A DNA stretch of 64,000 nucleotides from Rhodopseudomonas sp. (GTDB taxonomy: Bacteria > Pseudomonadota > Alphaproteobacteria > Rhizobiales > Xanthobacteraceae): assembly GCF_013377015.1 (NCBI RefSeq), contig NZ_JACABA010000001.1, positions 1,283,912-1,347,911 on the forward strand, in the 5' to 3' direction. This document shows positions 35,241-45,208 of the stretch, one piece after another. The notes under the pieces are model-generated. The model was given only the letters and a program-made list of their open reading frames with translations, ran no database searches and was not told where the DNA came from. Every line of letters starts with the position of its first letter. Within the stretch, counting starts at the first letter, position 1. A program made the position numbers and the translations under genes.

Positions 35241-36890
35241 TCACTCGGCTGCCTGAAGAGCAACGCGCGGTTGCGCCTCGGATGTCTCGCCGACACGTAC
35301 CGTCATCCAGAGATTGTAGGCCATGATCAGCGAGCCGATCAGGAACAAGCCTCCGCCAGCAGCGCGGATGATGTAGAAGGGGTGCATCGCTTCGACGGTC
35401 TCGATGAAGGAATATTCAAGGAAGCCGAGCGAGGTGTAGGCCCGCCACATCAGGCCCTGCAGGATGCCGGAGACCCACATCGCGGAGATGTAAAGCACGA
35501 TGCCGAGGGTTGCGATCCAGAAGTGCCAGTTCACCAGCCTGAGGCTGTAGAGCTGCTTGCGGTTCCAGACCCACGGCACCAGGCAGTACAGCGCGCCGAA
35601 CGAGACGAAGCCAACCCAGCCGAGCGCGCCTGAATGCACGTGGCCGATGGTCCAGTCGGTGTAGTGGCTGAGCGAATTCACCACCTTGATCGACATCATC
35701 GGCCCTTCGAAGGTCGACATGCCGTAGAACGCCACAGACACCACCATCATGCGGAGCACCGGATCGGTGCGCAGCTTGTCCCAGGCGCCGGACAGCGTCA
35801 TCAGGCCGTTGATCATGCCGCCCCAGGACGGCATCCACAGCATGATCGAGAACGTCATGCCCAGCGTCTGGGTCCAGTCCGGCAGCGCGGTGTAGTGCAA
35901 ATGATGCGGACCGGCCCAGATGTAGAGGAAGATCAGCGCCCAGAAGTGGATGATCGACAGCCGATAGGAATAGATCGGCCGCTCGGCGCGCTTCGGAATG
36001 AAGTAGTACATGATGGCGAGGAAGCCAGCGGTCAGGAAGAAGCCGACCGCGTTATGGCCGTACCACCACTGGAACATCGCGTCCTGCACACCGCCCCAGG
36101 CGATGTAGGACTTCGAGCCCAGGAACGACACCGGAACCGCAGGGTTGTTGCCGAGATGCAGCACCGCGATGGTGATGATAAAGGCAAGGTAGAACCAGTT
36201 CGCCACGAAGATATGCGGCTCCTTGCGCTTCATCAGCGTCGCCAGGAACACCAGCAGATAGGTGACCCAAACCACCGTCAGCAGCAGGTCGGAATACCAT
36301 TCCGGTTCGGCATATTCTTTCGATTGAGTGACGCCGAGCAAGTAGCCCGTGCCGGCGATCAGGATGAAGAAGTTATAGCCAATCGCCACCACCCATGGCG
36401 CGAGGTCGCCGGCGAGCCGCGCCCGTGAGGTCTTCTGCACCACATAGAACGACGTCGCCAGCAAGACGTTACCGCCGAAGGCGAACACCACGGCGGAGGT
36501 GTGCAGCGGCCGCAGCCGTCCGAAGCTGGTCCATTGCAGATCGAAATTCAGCGCCGGAAAGGCCAGTTGCGAGGCGATCAGCAGCCCGACGGTAAATCCG
36601 GCGATGCCCCAGAACATCGCCATGAACGAGCAAAACTTGACCGGGCCGAAATTGTAATTTGGTCGGCCATCGATTTCCTGAGGCGGCAAGGCCGATCGGC
36701 CCCGATACCTCGTGATGATCGCAAAAACGGCCCAGAAACTCACGGCGGCGCCGAGAGCGGTATGGAAGGCGAAGGCGCTATCCAAGGCGTTGATCGCAGC
36801 ATAGACGCAAAGCAGCGCGGTCAGGGCGAATACGACGGTCAGACCGCCCTCGCCAAGGGTGATCCGTTTCGAATTCAGGGCTTGATTCAT
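35241..36890 (-). CDS. ccoN: cbb3-type cytochrome c oxidase subunit I
   Basis: Multi-pass haem-copper oxidase; [67 protein letters not shown] at 36890. Confidence 0.97.
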   Translation of the reverse strand: MNQALNSKRITLGEGGLTVVFALTALLCVYAAINALDSAFAFHTALGAAVSFWAVFAIITRYRGRSALPPQEIDGRPNYNFGPVKFCSFMAMFWGIAGFTVGLLIASQLAFPALNFDLQWTSFGRLRPLHTSAVVFAFGGNVLLATSFYVVQKTSRARLAGDLAPWVVAIGYNFFILIAGTGYLLGVTQSKEYAEPEWYSDLLLTVVWVTYLLVFLATLMKRKEPHIFVANWFYLAFIITIAVLHLGNNPAVPVSFLGSKSYIAWGGVQDAMFQWWYGHNAVGFFLTAGFLAIMYYFIPKRAERPIYSYRLSIIHFWALIFLYIWAGPHHLHYTALPDWTQTLGMTFSIMLWMPSWGGMINGLMTLSGAWDKLRTDPVLRMMVVSVAFYGMSTFEGPMMSIKVVNSLSHYTDWTIGHVHSGALGWVGFVSFGALYCLVPWVWNRKQLYSLRLVNWHFWIATLGIVLYISAMWVSGILQGLMWRAYTSLGFLEYSFIETVEAMHPFYIIRAAGGGLFLIGSLIMAYNLWMTVRVGETSEAQPRVALQAAE

Positions 36891-36951
36891 TTGATCAATC
36901 TTTTTTCGGCGGGCTATCTGGGATGACAAAACCCGGTTTCGCATCTGCACA

Positions 36952-36967
36952 TTTGATCGAAATCAAA
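36952..36967 (-). promoter_or_regulatory. FixK/FNR box upstream of ccoNOQP
   Basis: TTTGATCGAAATCAAA contains a perfect TTGATNNNNATCAA, about 62 bp upstream of the ccoN ATG. Confidence 0.88.
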
Positions 36968-37123
36968 TTGCACAAAATTACGTCAAACGCACCACTGTTT
37001 CGGGAGAGCGGTGAGCTTTCCTTAAATATCAACGATAAACCGGCAAAAGGCGAGGCGCGCCTCGTACGATTACAAAATCTTGGAAATCGAACCTAGACGA
37101 AAGTCGTAGTCAGCGCGGCGACA

Positions 37124-37900
37124 TCAGGCAACGCCCCGGCCGACAGGCAGAGTGAAGTGCACCGCAAAGCACACGCCGCGGCTGTCCTGGCCGGCCGAGA
37201 TCAGCAATTCGCCGGCGATTTGCTGCACCAGCGACTGAACGATTCGCATCCCCAGCCCCTTCTTGCCGGCCAGGTCAAATCCGGCGGGCAATCCCGGCCC
37301 CTGATCCGACACCGAGAGCGAATAATTGTTCGGTGACAGCGCTTCCAGCCGGATCGTGATCTTGCCCGCGGCGTATTTCACCGAATTGGTGATCAGCTCG
37401 TTAATGATGAAGCTGAGCGGAATGGCGGTCGCGGTTGGCAGCTCAAGCGGAATTGCTTCGATCGCAATCGCGCAACCCGGCTGCTGCCACAGCAGCAGCG
37501 CCGAGAGATCCGCGCACAAATGCGCGAGATATTCGCTGAACTCGACCCTGTCCTGATGATCGAGCAGATGCAGCCGGCGATTGACCTGACCGAACGCGAC
37601 GATTCGGCTGATCGCGATCGACAGTTGAGCGGCGGCTTCCGGCGTCGCCTGCCGGCTCTGCGCCGACAGCAGGCTGGCGATCGATTGCAGGCCATTGAAC
37701 AGCCGGTGATTCAATTCCCGGATCTGCAGCTCCCGGCGGCTTTCGAGATCGACGATCTTTCGAATCAGCGCCTGCTCGCGCGCCAGCGCGGCGCGCAGGT
37801 CGGCGGCCAGCACCGCCTGCTCCGACAGTGCTGTCGGGCTCAAAGCTTCGAGGCCGGGAAAGGGAAATTCGGATTCAGCTGCGTAAGTCTGGAGGTTCAT
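37124..37900 (-). CDS. Sensor histidine kinase (HisKA_2/HWE-like), no transmembrane segment
   Basis: ELNHRLFNGLQSIASLL dimerisation/phosphoacceptor region; NELITNSVKYA N-box; DQGPGLPAGFD; KGLGMRIV. Confidence 0.88.
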   Translation of the reverse strand: MNLQTYAAESEFPFPGLEALSPTALSEQAVLAADLRAALAREQALIRKIVDLESRRELQIRELNHRLFNGLQSIASLLSAQSRQATPEAAAQLSIAISRIVAFGQVNRRLHLLDHQDRVEFSEYLAHLCADLSALLLWQQPGCAIAIEAIPLELPTATAIPLSFIINELITNSVKYAAGKITIRLEALSPNNYSLSVSDQGPGLPAGFDLAGKKGLGMRIVQSLVQQIAGELLISAGQDSRGVCFAVHFTLPVGRGVA

Positions 37901-38151
37901 GATGCTCGCTCCGCTGGATAAAGGCAGATCGACGCTTTGACTTACATTACCTTAGTACCAGAAACGCTATGCCCTCCAACCTTTCTGCTTCGCGGTTTCA
38001 AAGGGCTTTGCAAAGCGCATCCACCCCACGGGACGCTCTGGATAATCCATAGGATCTCACTTGCCTGCCCCGGCGGCTGATCAATACAGCTCGGATCTGG
38101 AGCGAAATTTGGCGCTGTCCTAGTTGGGGCGCGAATGCCCGCGCCGCGGCG

Positions 38152-39072
38152 TCAGCCGCGTTGCCGCTCATAGGCCTTCAGATGGGTGTAGATCACGCGC
38201 AGCCGCGGGACCGGGACTTTCGCGGCGTCGCCGCGCGCGATCAGGTCACCGATGACATGATCCGCCTCGATCGGCGCGCCGCTCTTGATGTCGCGATACA
38301 TCGAGGCGGTGAGCTTGGAGCCTTCCGCCAACATCATGCCGCGGGAGCGTTCGAGCAGCGCGTCACGCGGCGCGAAGCCGGCGGCGGCGGCCACCGCGGT
38401 GCATTCGTCGAGCACGCCGAGCATGAAATCGGCGCCGCCCGGCGACGCCAGGATGTCTCCGGTCGGCGCCCGCATCAGGCTGGTCACGCCCGCCAGCGTC
38501 GCCAGGAACGTCCATTTTTCCCACATCTCCTGCAGGATGTCGTCGCTGGGATGAACGTCGAACATCGCGCCACCGAGCGCCGCCGCGATGGCGCGGACCC
38601 GGTCCGACAGCTTGCCGGCGCGCTCGCCGAAGGTGATGGCGTGCATCGGGGCGAGCTGAACCACATGGCGTCGCGAATCGAGCGTCGCGGCGACCACGCA
38701 TTGCCCGCCGATCACCCGCTCGCGGCCGAATCTGGCATCGAGCGTTTCGAGATGCCGCATCCCGTTCAGCAGCGGCAGCACCTTGGTCGTCGGCCCCACG
38801 GCGGGCGCGAACGACGCCATCGCATCGGTGAGGTCGAACGACTTGCAGCTCAGCAGCACCAGATCGAAAGGCGTCTTCAGATCGCCGGCCTGCACCGCCG
38901 GCGGATCCTTCAAGGTGACGTCGCCGACCGGGCTCTCGATCACCAGGCCGTCGCTGGCCAGTTCGGCGGCGCGTTTCGGCCGCACCAGGAAGGTGACGTC
39001 GCGCCCGGCCTGCAACAACCGGCCGCCGAAATAGCCGCCGATCGCGCCGGCTCCCACCACGAGAATCCGCAT
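38152..39072 (-). CDS. panE: 2-dehydropantoate 2-reductase (ketopantoate reductase family)
   Basis: MRILVVGAGAIGGYFGGRLLQAGRDVTFLVRPKRA. Confidence 0.9.
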   Translation of the reverse strand: MRILVVGAGAIGGYFGGRLLQAGRDVTFLVRPKRAAELASDGLVIESPVGDVTLKDPPAVQAGDLKTPFDLVLLSCKSFDLTDAMASFAPAVGPTTKVLPLLNGMRHLETLDARFGRERVIGGQCVVAATLDSRRHVVQLAPMHAITFGERAGKLSDRVRAIAAALGGAMFDVHPSDDILQEMWEKWTFLATLAGVTSLMRAPTGDILASPGGADFMLGVLDECTAVAAAAGFAPRDALLERSRGMMLAEGSKLTASMYRDIKSGAPIEADHVIGDLIARGDAAKVPVPRLRVIYTHLKAYERQRG

Positions 39073-39249
39073 TGGTCTTTTCCTCTGCTCTTGGGGCGGC
39101 TGTCAGCGCCGTGTCCGCTGATCCTGAGATCAGACCAAGGATTCAACCAACACTATCAGGCACCTGATCCAACCCGTCTTAGCGGTACACTTGTCCCATC
39201 CAAGACGCCGAGAGCAATCGATTGTTTCCGAAAACTCGTAACCTCACCG

Positions 39250-39987
39250 TTACCACTTCTCGCCGAACGGACGGATTTCCATCTCGAAGGTCCAGGCGCT
39301 TTTCGGCTGCTGGTACAGCTGCCAGTAGGAAGCGGCGACCGAAGATGGCGGCATCAGGAGATCGGGGTTGTTCAGCGCTTCCTTGCCCCACAGCTGCTCG
39401 CGGCGTTCGCGCACCCAGGCGGTGTCGACCCCGGAATCAATGATCAGATGAGCGACATGGATATTCTTCGGTCCCAACTCGCGGGCCATCGCCTGCGCCA
39501 CCGCGCGCAGCCCGAATTTGGCGCTGGCGAAGGCGGCGAAGCCGGAGCCGCCGCGCAGGCTGGCGGTGGCGCCGGTGAAGAAAATGTTGCCCTGCCCGCG
39601 CGCCAGCATCAGCCGCGCCGATTCTCGGCCGGCCAGAAAGCCGGCCCAGCACGCCATCTCCCAGACTTTGCGGAACACCCGGTCGGTGGTCTCCAGGATC
39701 GGGAAATTGACGTTGGCGCCGACGTTGAAGATCGTAACTTCCAGCGGCGCATGGGCGTCGGCGTCGTTGAGGAATGCGGTGACCTCGTCTTCCTTGCGGG
39801 CGTCGAGCGCCCGCGCGACAATTGAGCCGCCGGCCAGCTCGATCTCGCGCACCAGCGGCTCCAGCTTGGCGCCGTCGCGCCGTCCGGCGAACACGGTGAA
39901 CCCTTCAGCGGCGAATTTCTTCGCGATCTCGGCGCCAATATAGTCGCCAGCGCCGATCACCGCGACGGTAGCATTTCGCTTCAGCAA
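39250..39987 (-). CDS. SDR family oxidoreductase with Phe at the usual catalytic Tyr
   Basis: AVIGAGDYIGAEIAKKFAAEGFTVFAGRR; FAAFASAKFGL; TTG start proposed at 39987. Confidence 0.85.
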   Translation of the reverse strand: MLKRNATVAVIGAGDYIGAEIAKKFAAEGFTVFAGRRDGAKLEPLVREIELAGGSIVARALDARKEDEVTAFLNDADAHAPLEVTIFNVGANVNFPILETTDRVFRKVWEMACWAGFLAGRESARLMLARGQGNIFFTGATASLRGGSGFAAFASAKFGLRAVAQAMARELGPKNIHVAHLIIDSGVDTAWVRERREQLWGKEALNNPDLLMPPSSVAASYWQLYQQPKSAWTFEMEIRPFGEKW

Positions 39988-40041
39988 AGTAATTCTCCCG
40001 GATTGAATTGTCAGGACGATTCGGCCGCTACGACGAAAGCC

Positions 40042-40134
40042 CCTCATCTTGAGCAGCGGCGTCTTCGCCGCGTCTCGAAGGATGAGGAAAGAACAGGCTC
40101 ATGGTTCGAGACGGCGCAAAAACGCCTCCTCGCT
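40042..40134. repeat. REP-like two-part palindromic element
   Basis: CCTCATC (40042-40048)/GATGAGG (40081-40087) enclosing GCGGCG-TCTT-CGCCGC (40056-40071), then GGTTCGAGACGGCGCAAAAACGCCTCCTC. Confidence 0.6.
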
Positions 40135-40155
40135 ATTAGGCGTCGCGATTCGCAG

Positions 40156-40758
40156 CTAGGCGTACATCTCCTCAACCTCGCGCAACTGCTCCTTGCCGAA
40201 GAACATTTCGTCGCCGACGAAGAAGGTCGGCGAGCCGAACGCGCCGCGCTTCACCGCATCTTCGGTGTTGGCGATCAACCTGGCCTTGACCTCGGGCTCC
40301 TGGGCGCGGGCGAATAGTTTTGCCGCATCGAGGCCGGACTCGGTCAGCGCCTTCGCTGCCACCTCCGGATCGTCCATCTTCTTCGGCTCGACCCACATGT
40401 GGTGAAACGCGGCATCGACATATTTCTCGAACACGCCCTCGAGTTGCGCCGCGACCGCGGCGCGCATCAGGTTCAGCGTGTTGACCGGGAAATACGGGTT
40501 CATGACGTAGGGCTTGACCTTGAAGCGCTTGGTGAAACGCTCGGTCTCGATGGCGTGAAACTCGCGCTTGTTCTTGACCCCGGCCAGGGTTTCGACCGGC
40601 GACTTGTTGTTAGTGGCCTTGAAGATGCCGCCGAGCAGCACCGGCAAATAGGCGAATTTCACGCCGATCCGCGCCTCGATCGCGGGAATCGCCTCATGAC
40701 TGAGAAAGGCGTTGGGACTGCCGAAATCGAACAGGAATTGCGGGGTGGATTTGCTCAT
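40156..40758 (-). CDS. 2-hydroxychromene-2-carboxylate isomerase-like (DsbA/GST kappa fold)
   Basis: FLFDFGSPNAFLSHEAIPAIEARIGVKFAYLPVLLGGIFKATNN; GAFGSPTFFVGDEMFFGKEQL. Confidence 0.92.
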   Translation of the reverse strand: MSKSTPQFLFDFGSPNAFLSHEAIPAIEARIGVKFAYLPVLLGGIFKATNNKSPVETLAGVKNKREFHAIETERFTKRFKVKPYVMNPYFPVNTLNLMRAAVAAQLEGVFEKYVDAAFHHMWVEPKKMDDPEVAAKALTESGLDAAKLFARAQEPEVKARLIANTEDAVKRGAFGSPTFFVGDEMFFGKEQLREVEEMYA

Positions 40759-40814
40759 GGTCTCTCCCGGACGGCGGCGGATTCGTGGAACGGTCCTGCC
40801 TTATATGATTGCTA

Positions 40815-41483
40815 TCATTTCATGCCGGCCGGCGGTTGGCAATCGGCGGATCGGGCGGTGGTCGCGGCCTGATCTGGCGATGGCGCGAACGCCGCCGTCG
40901 CCAGCGCGCGCGCGTGATCGCGCACATCGATGGGCCAGCCCGCGGTCCGTTGCGCGAAACGCGCCGCATCGCCGGCGAATAGCGCGCGCACCACCTCCTC
41001 ATAGTCCGGCTTGTCTCCCGCCAACGCCGCGATGAAGCGATAGGTCGCTTCCTGCGCCTGCCGAATCCTGTCCTTGTCCTTGTTGGCGTGCCGCGCTTCG
41101 TCGACCAGCCGGCGCAGCGCCACCGATGCGCCGCCGCGCTGCTGCGCCAGCCACTCCCAGTGCCGCGGCAGCAGCGTGACTTCGCGCGCGACCACGCCGA
41201 GTTTCGGCCGGCCCGGGCCGCGCGGCGACGGCGGATCTGGCTCGGGCGGCGCATCTGGATCGCTCGGCACTGCGGCGTTCGGCAATCGTGCCAAAATCTC
41301 ATCGAGCGAGCCGCGCAGATCCATTTCGACCAGATGGCTGCTGGTACTGTCGAAGATCAGCAGCGAACCGTCGCCATGATCGAGACGCTCCTTGGCGAGT
41401 CGCGCCATGTCGCGGAGGTCACCCGAAGCGACGCGGCGATCGCCCTCGAAGGCAATGCAGCTAGGGCTGGCCGACACGGGCAT
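40815..41483 (-). CDS. DUF2239 family protein
   Basis: GRPKLGVVAREVTLLPRHWEWLAQQRGGASVALRRLVDEARHA, recalled as the DUF2239 pattern. Confidence 0.85.
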   Translation of the reverse strand: MPVSASPSCIAFEGDRRVASGDLRDMARLAKERLDHGDGSLLIFDSTSSHLVEMDLRGSLDEILARLPNAAVPSDPDAPPEPDPPSPRGPGRPKLGVVAREVTLLPRHWEWLAQQRGGASVALRRLVDEARHANKDKDRIRQAQEATYRFIAALAGDKPDYEEVVRALFAGDAARFAQRTAGWPIDVRDHARALATAAFAPSPDQAATTARSADCQPPAGMK

Positions 41484-41539
41484 GGCGAACTTCTCCTCGA
41501 CGGTTCGCCTCCCTTAGCCGGCGCGGTGGACTTCCGTCA

Positions 41540-41556
41540 ATATCACCCGGGTAAAA
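41540..41556 (+). promoter_or_regulatory. Palindromic operator-like site 1 (ATATCACCCGGGTAAAA)
   Basis: 16/17 identical to 42323-42339; between divergent DUF2239 and GST genes. Confidence 0.65.
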
Positions 41557-41640
41557 CATCGGGCATCCCTGCTCGCCGACGCTCGACATTCCGGCGGCCG
41601 GCTGGCACGACGGAACTTCACTGCGATCCCGAGGTTCAGC

Positions 41641-42306
41641 ATGCTCACCGTCCATCATCTCAACAATTCCCGCTCGCAGCGCGTGTTATGGGTGCTGGAG
41701 GAGCTTGGGGTCCCGTACGAGATCAAGCGCTACCAACGGCTGCCAAGCATGTTCGCGCCGCCGGAGCTGCGCGCGGTCCACCCGCTGGGCAAGTCGCCGG
41801 TGATTACCGACAACGGCAATACCGTCGCCGAGTCCGGCGCGATCATCGAATACATCATCGACACCTATGGTGAGGGCCGACTGATCCCGCCGCCGAAGAC
41901 GCCGGAACGGCTGCGCTACACCTATTGGCTGCATTACGCCGAGGGCTCGGCGATGTCGCCTTTGCTGCTGAAGCTGCTGTTCACGATGATCCCGCAGCGC
42001 GCGCCGGCGCTGATCCGGCCGCTGGTGAAGCTGATCACCACGCCGGTGCTGGCCACCCTGGTCGATCCGCAGCTGAAGCAGCACATGGCGTTCTGGGAAG
42101 GCGAGTTGGCGAAGAGCGAGTGGTTCGCCGGCGGCGACTTCACCGCCGCCGACATTCAGATGAGCTTCCCGCTGGAGGCCGCCTCGGCCCGCGCCGGGCT
42201 TGATCAAACCTATCCCAACGCATTGGCCTGGCTGGCGAAGATCCACGCTCGACCTGCCTACAAGCGGGCGCTGGAGCAGGGTGGCCCTTATACGGTGGGC
42301 GGCTGA
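41641..42306 (+). CDS. Glutathione S-transferase family protein
   Basis: LTVHHLNNSRSQRVLWVLEELGVPYEIKRYQR...HPLGKSPVITDNGNTVAESGAIIEYI. Confidence 0.95.
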   Translation: MLTVHHLNNSRSQRVLWVLEELGVPYEIKRYQRLPSMFAPPELRAVHPLGKSPVITDNGNTVAESGAIIEYIIDTYGEGRLIPPPKTPERLRYTYWLHYAEGSAMSPLLLKLLFTMIPQRAPALIRPLVKLITTPVLATLVDPQLKQHMAFWEGELAKSEWFAGGDFTAADIQMSFPLEAASARAGLDQTYPNALAWLAKIHARPAYKRALEQGGPYTVGG

Positions 42307-42322
42307 GCGCCAGCCCTACCTG

Positions 42323-42339
42323 ATATTACCCGGGTAAAA
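42323..42339 (+). promoter_or_regulatory. Palindromic operator-like site 2 (ATATTACCCGGGTAAAA)
   Basis: Perfect 12-bp palindrome TTACCCGGGTAA; about 62 bp upstream of the GIY-YIG ORF. Confidence 0.7.
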
Positions 42340-42400
42340 TTGACAATCCGGCTCGAGCCTGTTACGGACATCGGCAACCAATCCCGCGACAGGACCGCCG

Positions 42401-42736
42401 ATGCAGAAGGACAACCGAAAGGCCGCGATCGCGGCCTACAAGGAGCGCAAGGCCTGCGCCGGAATCTATGCGATCCGCTGCACGGCGTCGGCCCAGGTCT
42501 GGGTCGGACAAACCCCGCACCTCGACACGATCCAGAACCGGATCTGGTTCAGTTTGCGTCAGGGCAGTCATCCCAACCGCGCGCTGCAGGCGGCGTGGAC
42601 CCTGCACGGCGCCGATACTTTCGCATTCGAACCGCTCGAGCAATTGGCCGAAGAGGAATCGCGCTATGTGCGCGATGCGCTGTTGAAGGAACGCGCCGGC
42701 CATTGGCAATCGACGCTCGACGCGCGGGCGATGTAA
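42401..42736 (+). CDS. GIY-YIG nuclease-like small protein
   Basis: CAGIYAIRCTASAQVWVGQT...NRIWFSLRQGSHPNRALQAAW...FEPLEQL. Confidence 0.75.
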   Translation: MQKDNRKAAIAAYKERKACAGIYAIRCTASAQVWVGQTPHLDTIQNRIWFSLRQGSHPNRALQAAWTLHGADTFAFEPLEQLAEEESRYVRDALLKERAGHWQSTLDARAM

Positions 42737-42747
42737 CCGCCGACGCC

Positions 42748-44157
42748 CTACTTCGGCCCGGCCGCTTCCGGAGTCACCGTCGCCGCTATCACCTCGCCGA
42801 CCAGTCGGCCAAGACCGCGAATGTCGCCGGTCGGATCGACCGCATCGCCGAGCCGCACAATGACCAGATGCTGCGTCGGCAGCACGACGATGCGCTGGCC
42901 GAGATCGCCGGACGCGAAGAAGGCATCGCGGGGAATACCGAGCCTCGCCCGCCCCTTGGCATATTGATGCTCGCTGCGATTGGTCCAGAACCCGGCGCCG
43001 TAATCGGTGTCGAGGGTCGCGCGCGCGGAAAATTCCACCCAGTCCTCAGGCAGCATACGCTGGCCGCCGACCACGCCATCCTGCAGATAGAGCAAGCCGA
43101 ACCGCGCCCAGTCGCGCGCACTGGCGTACATGTAGGACGATCCCTGCATTGTGCCGGTCGCGTCGAATTCCAGCGTGACGTTGCGCATCCCGAGCGGATT
43201 GAACAATTCGCGCCAGGCGAATTTGAGGGTCTGCTCAGGCCCGCCGGTGAGCTGGTTGATGATTCGCGCCAGCAACTGCGTCGACGGGCTGCTATAGGCC
43301 CATCGCGTTCCCGGCGCGGCAATCGGCGGCGCCTTCGCGGCGAACGCGGCCATGTCGTCGTGCAGATAGACCATCTGGCTGGAGGGATCGAGACCGCTGT
43401 TGGTTTCGTCGAGTGCTAATCCGGTGGTCATGCGCAGCAGATGCTCGACCTCGATCTCGCGCCGCGGATCGGTGGCGCCGCGCCATTCCGCGATCGGCGC
43501 CGGCAGCGACGGCGAGGTGAGGCCCTTCTGGGTGAGAATGCCGATCAGCGCATTGACCACCGACTTGGTCAACGAGTAGCCGAGCAGCGGCGTCTCGGTG
43601 CTGACGCCCGTTGCATAGCGCTCGGCAACCACCCGGCCGTCATGGATCACGACGACCGCCTTGGTTCGCCGCAACGGCGGCGCCAGCGGCTCCTCGAAGG
43701 CATGATCGAGCGCCGCCTTCAGTCTCGGATCGGCCGGCTCGACCACGGCCGGGCCGGCGATCTCGGCCAGCAGCGACGCTGGACCGGACGCCTTCAGCGC
43801 GGCGATGTCGGCCTTCGGCAGATAGGGCTCGGCGTCGGCGTGCAGCAGGATGCAGCCGAATCCCTCGCGATATAGGGCTCGGCTGCTGAACAAGCCCAGC
43901 AACGACACCTCGATGGTCTTGCCGACGGCATCGAATTTGTAACGCAGCATCGGGCGAATCGCGCGCACCCCCTCGCGTTCGTTCACCTCCGCATAGGCCG
44001 TCGCCGGATCCTGTCCGGACACGAACGCCTTTGCGCAAGTGTTGTGCGCGACCACCGCGGTCGCGACCCGGAGCGCGCGGTCGGGACGATACTTCGTCGC
44101 CGACACCGCCAGGAGGACGCCGATCAGGGCGGCCACGACTAACCATCGCGCTCTCAT
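42748..44157 (-). CDS. Serine hydrolase (class C beta-lactamase-related)
   Basis: N-terminal hydrophobic segment; SLTKSVVNALIG (SxxK); WAYSSPSTQLLARII (YxS-like). Confidence 0.9.
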   Translation of the reverse strand: MRARWLVVAALIGVLLAVSATKYRPDRALRVATAVVAHNTCAKAFVSGQDPATAYAEVNEREGVRAIRPMLRYKFDAVGKTIEVSLLGLFSSRALYREGFGCILLHADAEPYLPKADIAALKASGPASLLAEIAGPAVVEPADPRLKAALDHAFEEPLAPPLRRTKAVVVIHDGRVVAERYATGVSTETPLLGYSLTKSVVNALIGILTQKGLTSPSLPAPIAEWRGATDPRREIEVEHLLRMTTGLALDETNSGLDPSSQMVYLHDDMAAFAAKAPPIAAPGTRWAYSSPSTQLLARIINQLTGGPEQTLKFAWRELFNPLGMRNVTLEFDATGTMQGSSYMYASARDWARFGLLYLQDGVVGGQRMLPEDWVEFSARATLDTDYGAGFWTNRSEHQYAKGRARLGIPRDAFFASGDLGQRIVVLPTQHLVIVRLGDAVDPTGDIRGLGRLVGEVIAATVTPEAAGPK

Positions 44158-44205
44158 CGGCCGTCTCCCACTATCAGCCCGGCCCGGCGCGCGATTTGCA
44201 CCACG

Positions 44206-45102
44206 CTACTTCTTTGCCTGCGCCGCATCGACCGAGGGCAGCGCCATCACGCTGACGCCGGGCGGCGGCACATCGTCGTCGGGGACAAAGAAATCCGACA
44301 TCAGCGGCACTGTCTTGTCGACCCGGTAATGCTCGAAGTCGGTGACCCCGGCGGCCGCCAGCACCTTGTCGTCGATGCAGAACTGGCCGGTGAAATCGCG
44401 CGACGGCTTTGTGAAGATCTCGTAGGCGGCGTCGCCCATGATCGCAGGCGTGCGACTGGCCCGCATCATGGCGTCGCCGCCGAGCAGATTGCCGACCGCG
44501 GCGGTGGCGATCGTGGTACGCGGCCACAGCGCATTGACGGCGACGCCGGCGCGACGCAATTCGCCGGACAGGCCCAGCACCACCATGCTCATGCCGAACT
44601 TCGCCATGGTGTAGGCGGTGGAGTGCTCGAACCACTTCGCTTTCATATCGAGCGGCGGCGACAGCATCAGGATATGCGGATTGTCGGCCTTCTTCAGATG
44701 CGGGATGCAATATTTCGACACCATGAAGGTGCCACGGGTGTTGATCCCCATCATCAGATCGTAGCGCTTCATATCGGTGCGCTGCGAATCGGTGAGACTG
44801 ATCGCGCTGGCGTTGTTGACGCAGATGTCGATGCCGCCGAATTCCGCCACGGTGGCGTCGATCGCGGCGATCACCTGGGCCTCGTCGCGGATGTCACACA
44901 GCACCGGCAGCGCCTTGCCGCCAGCGGCGCGCACCTCCTCCGCCGCAGTGTAGATGGTGCCCTGCAATTTCGGATGTGGCTCGGCGGTTTTCGCCGCGAT
45001 CGCCACATTGGCGCCGTCGCGCGCTGCGCGCAGCGCGATCGCCAGCCCGATGCCGCGGCTGGCGCCGGAAATGAACAGCGTCTTGCCCTTCAGTGAAGCC
45101 AT
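44206..45102 (-). CDS. SDR family oxidoreductase (HSDL2-like)
   Basis: LFISGASRGIGLAIALRAARDGANVAIAAKTAEPHPKLQGTI; YTMAK catalytic motif. Confidence 0.93.
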   Translation of the reverse strand: MASLKGKTLFISGASRGIGLAIALRAARDGANVAIAAKTAEPHPKLQGTIYTAAEEVRAAGGKALPVLCDIRDEAQVIAAIDATVAEFGGIDICVNNASAISLTDSQRTDMKRYDLMMGINTRGTFMVSKYCIPHLKKADNPHILMLSPPLDMKAKWFEHSTAYTMAKFGMSMVVLGLSGELRRAGVAVNALWPRTTIATAAVGNLLGGDAMMRASRTPAIMGDAAYEIFTKPSRDFTGQFCIDDKVLAAAGVTDFEHYRVDKTVPLMSDFFVPDDDVPPPGVSVMALPSVDAAQAKK

Positions 45103-45208
45103 GTTTCGTCCCCTCGTCAGTGGCGCTCTTCGCGCGTCGATAGTGTACAGCCCCGGTGATCCAAATCGAAGCGCTTCGACAGCAGCGCCCGTCTCCGTGT
45201 CATGCCCG

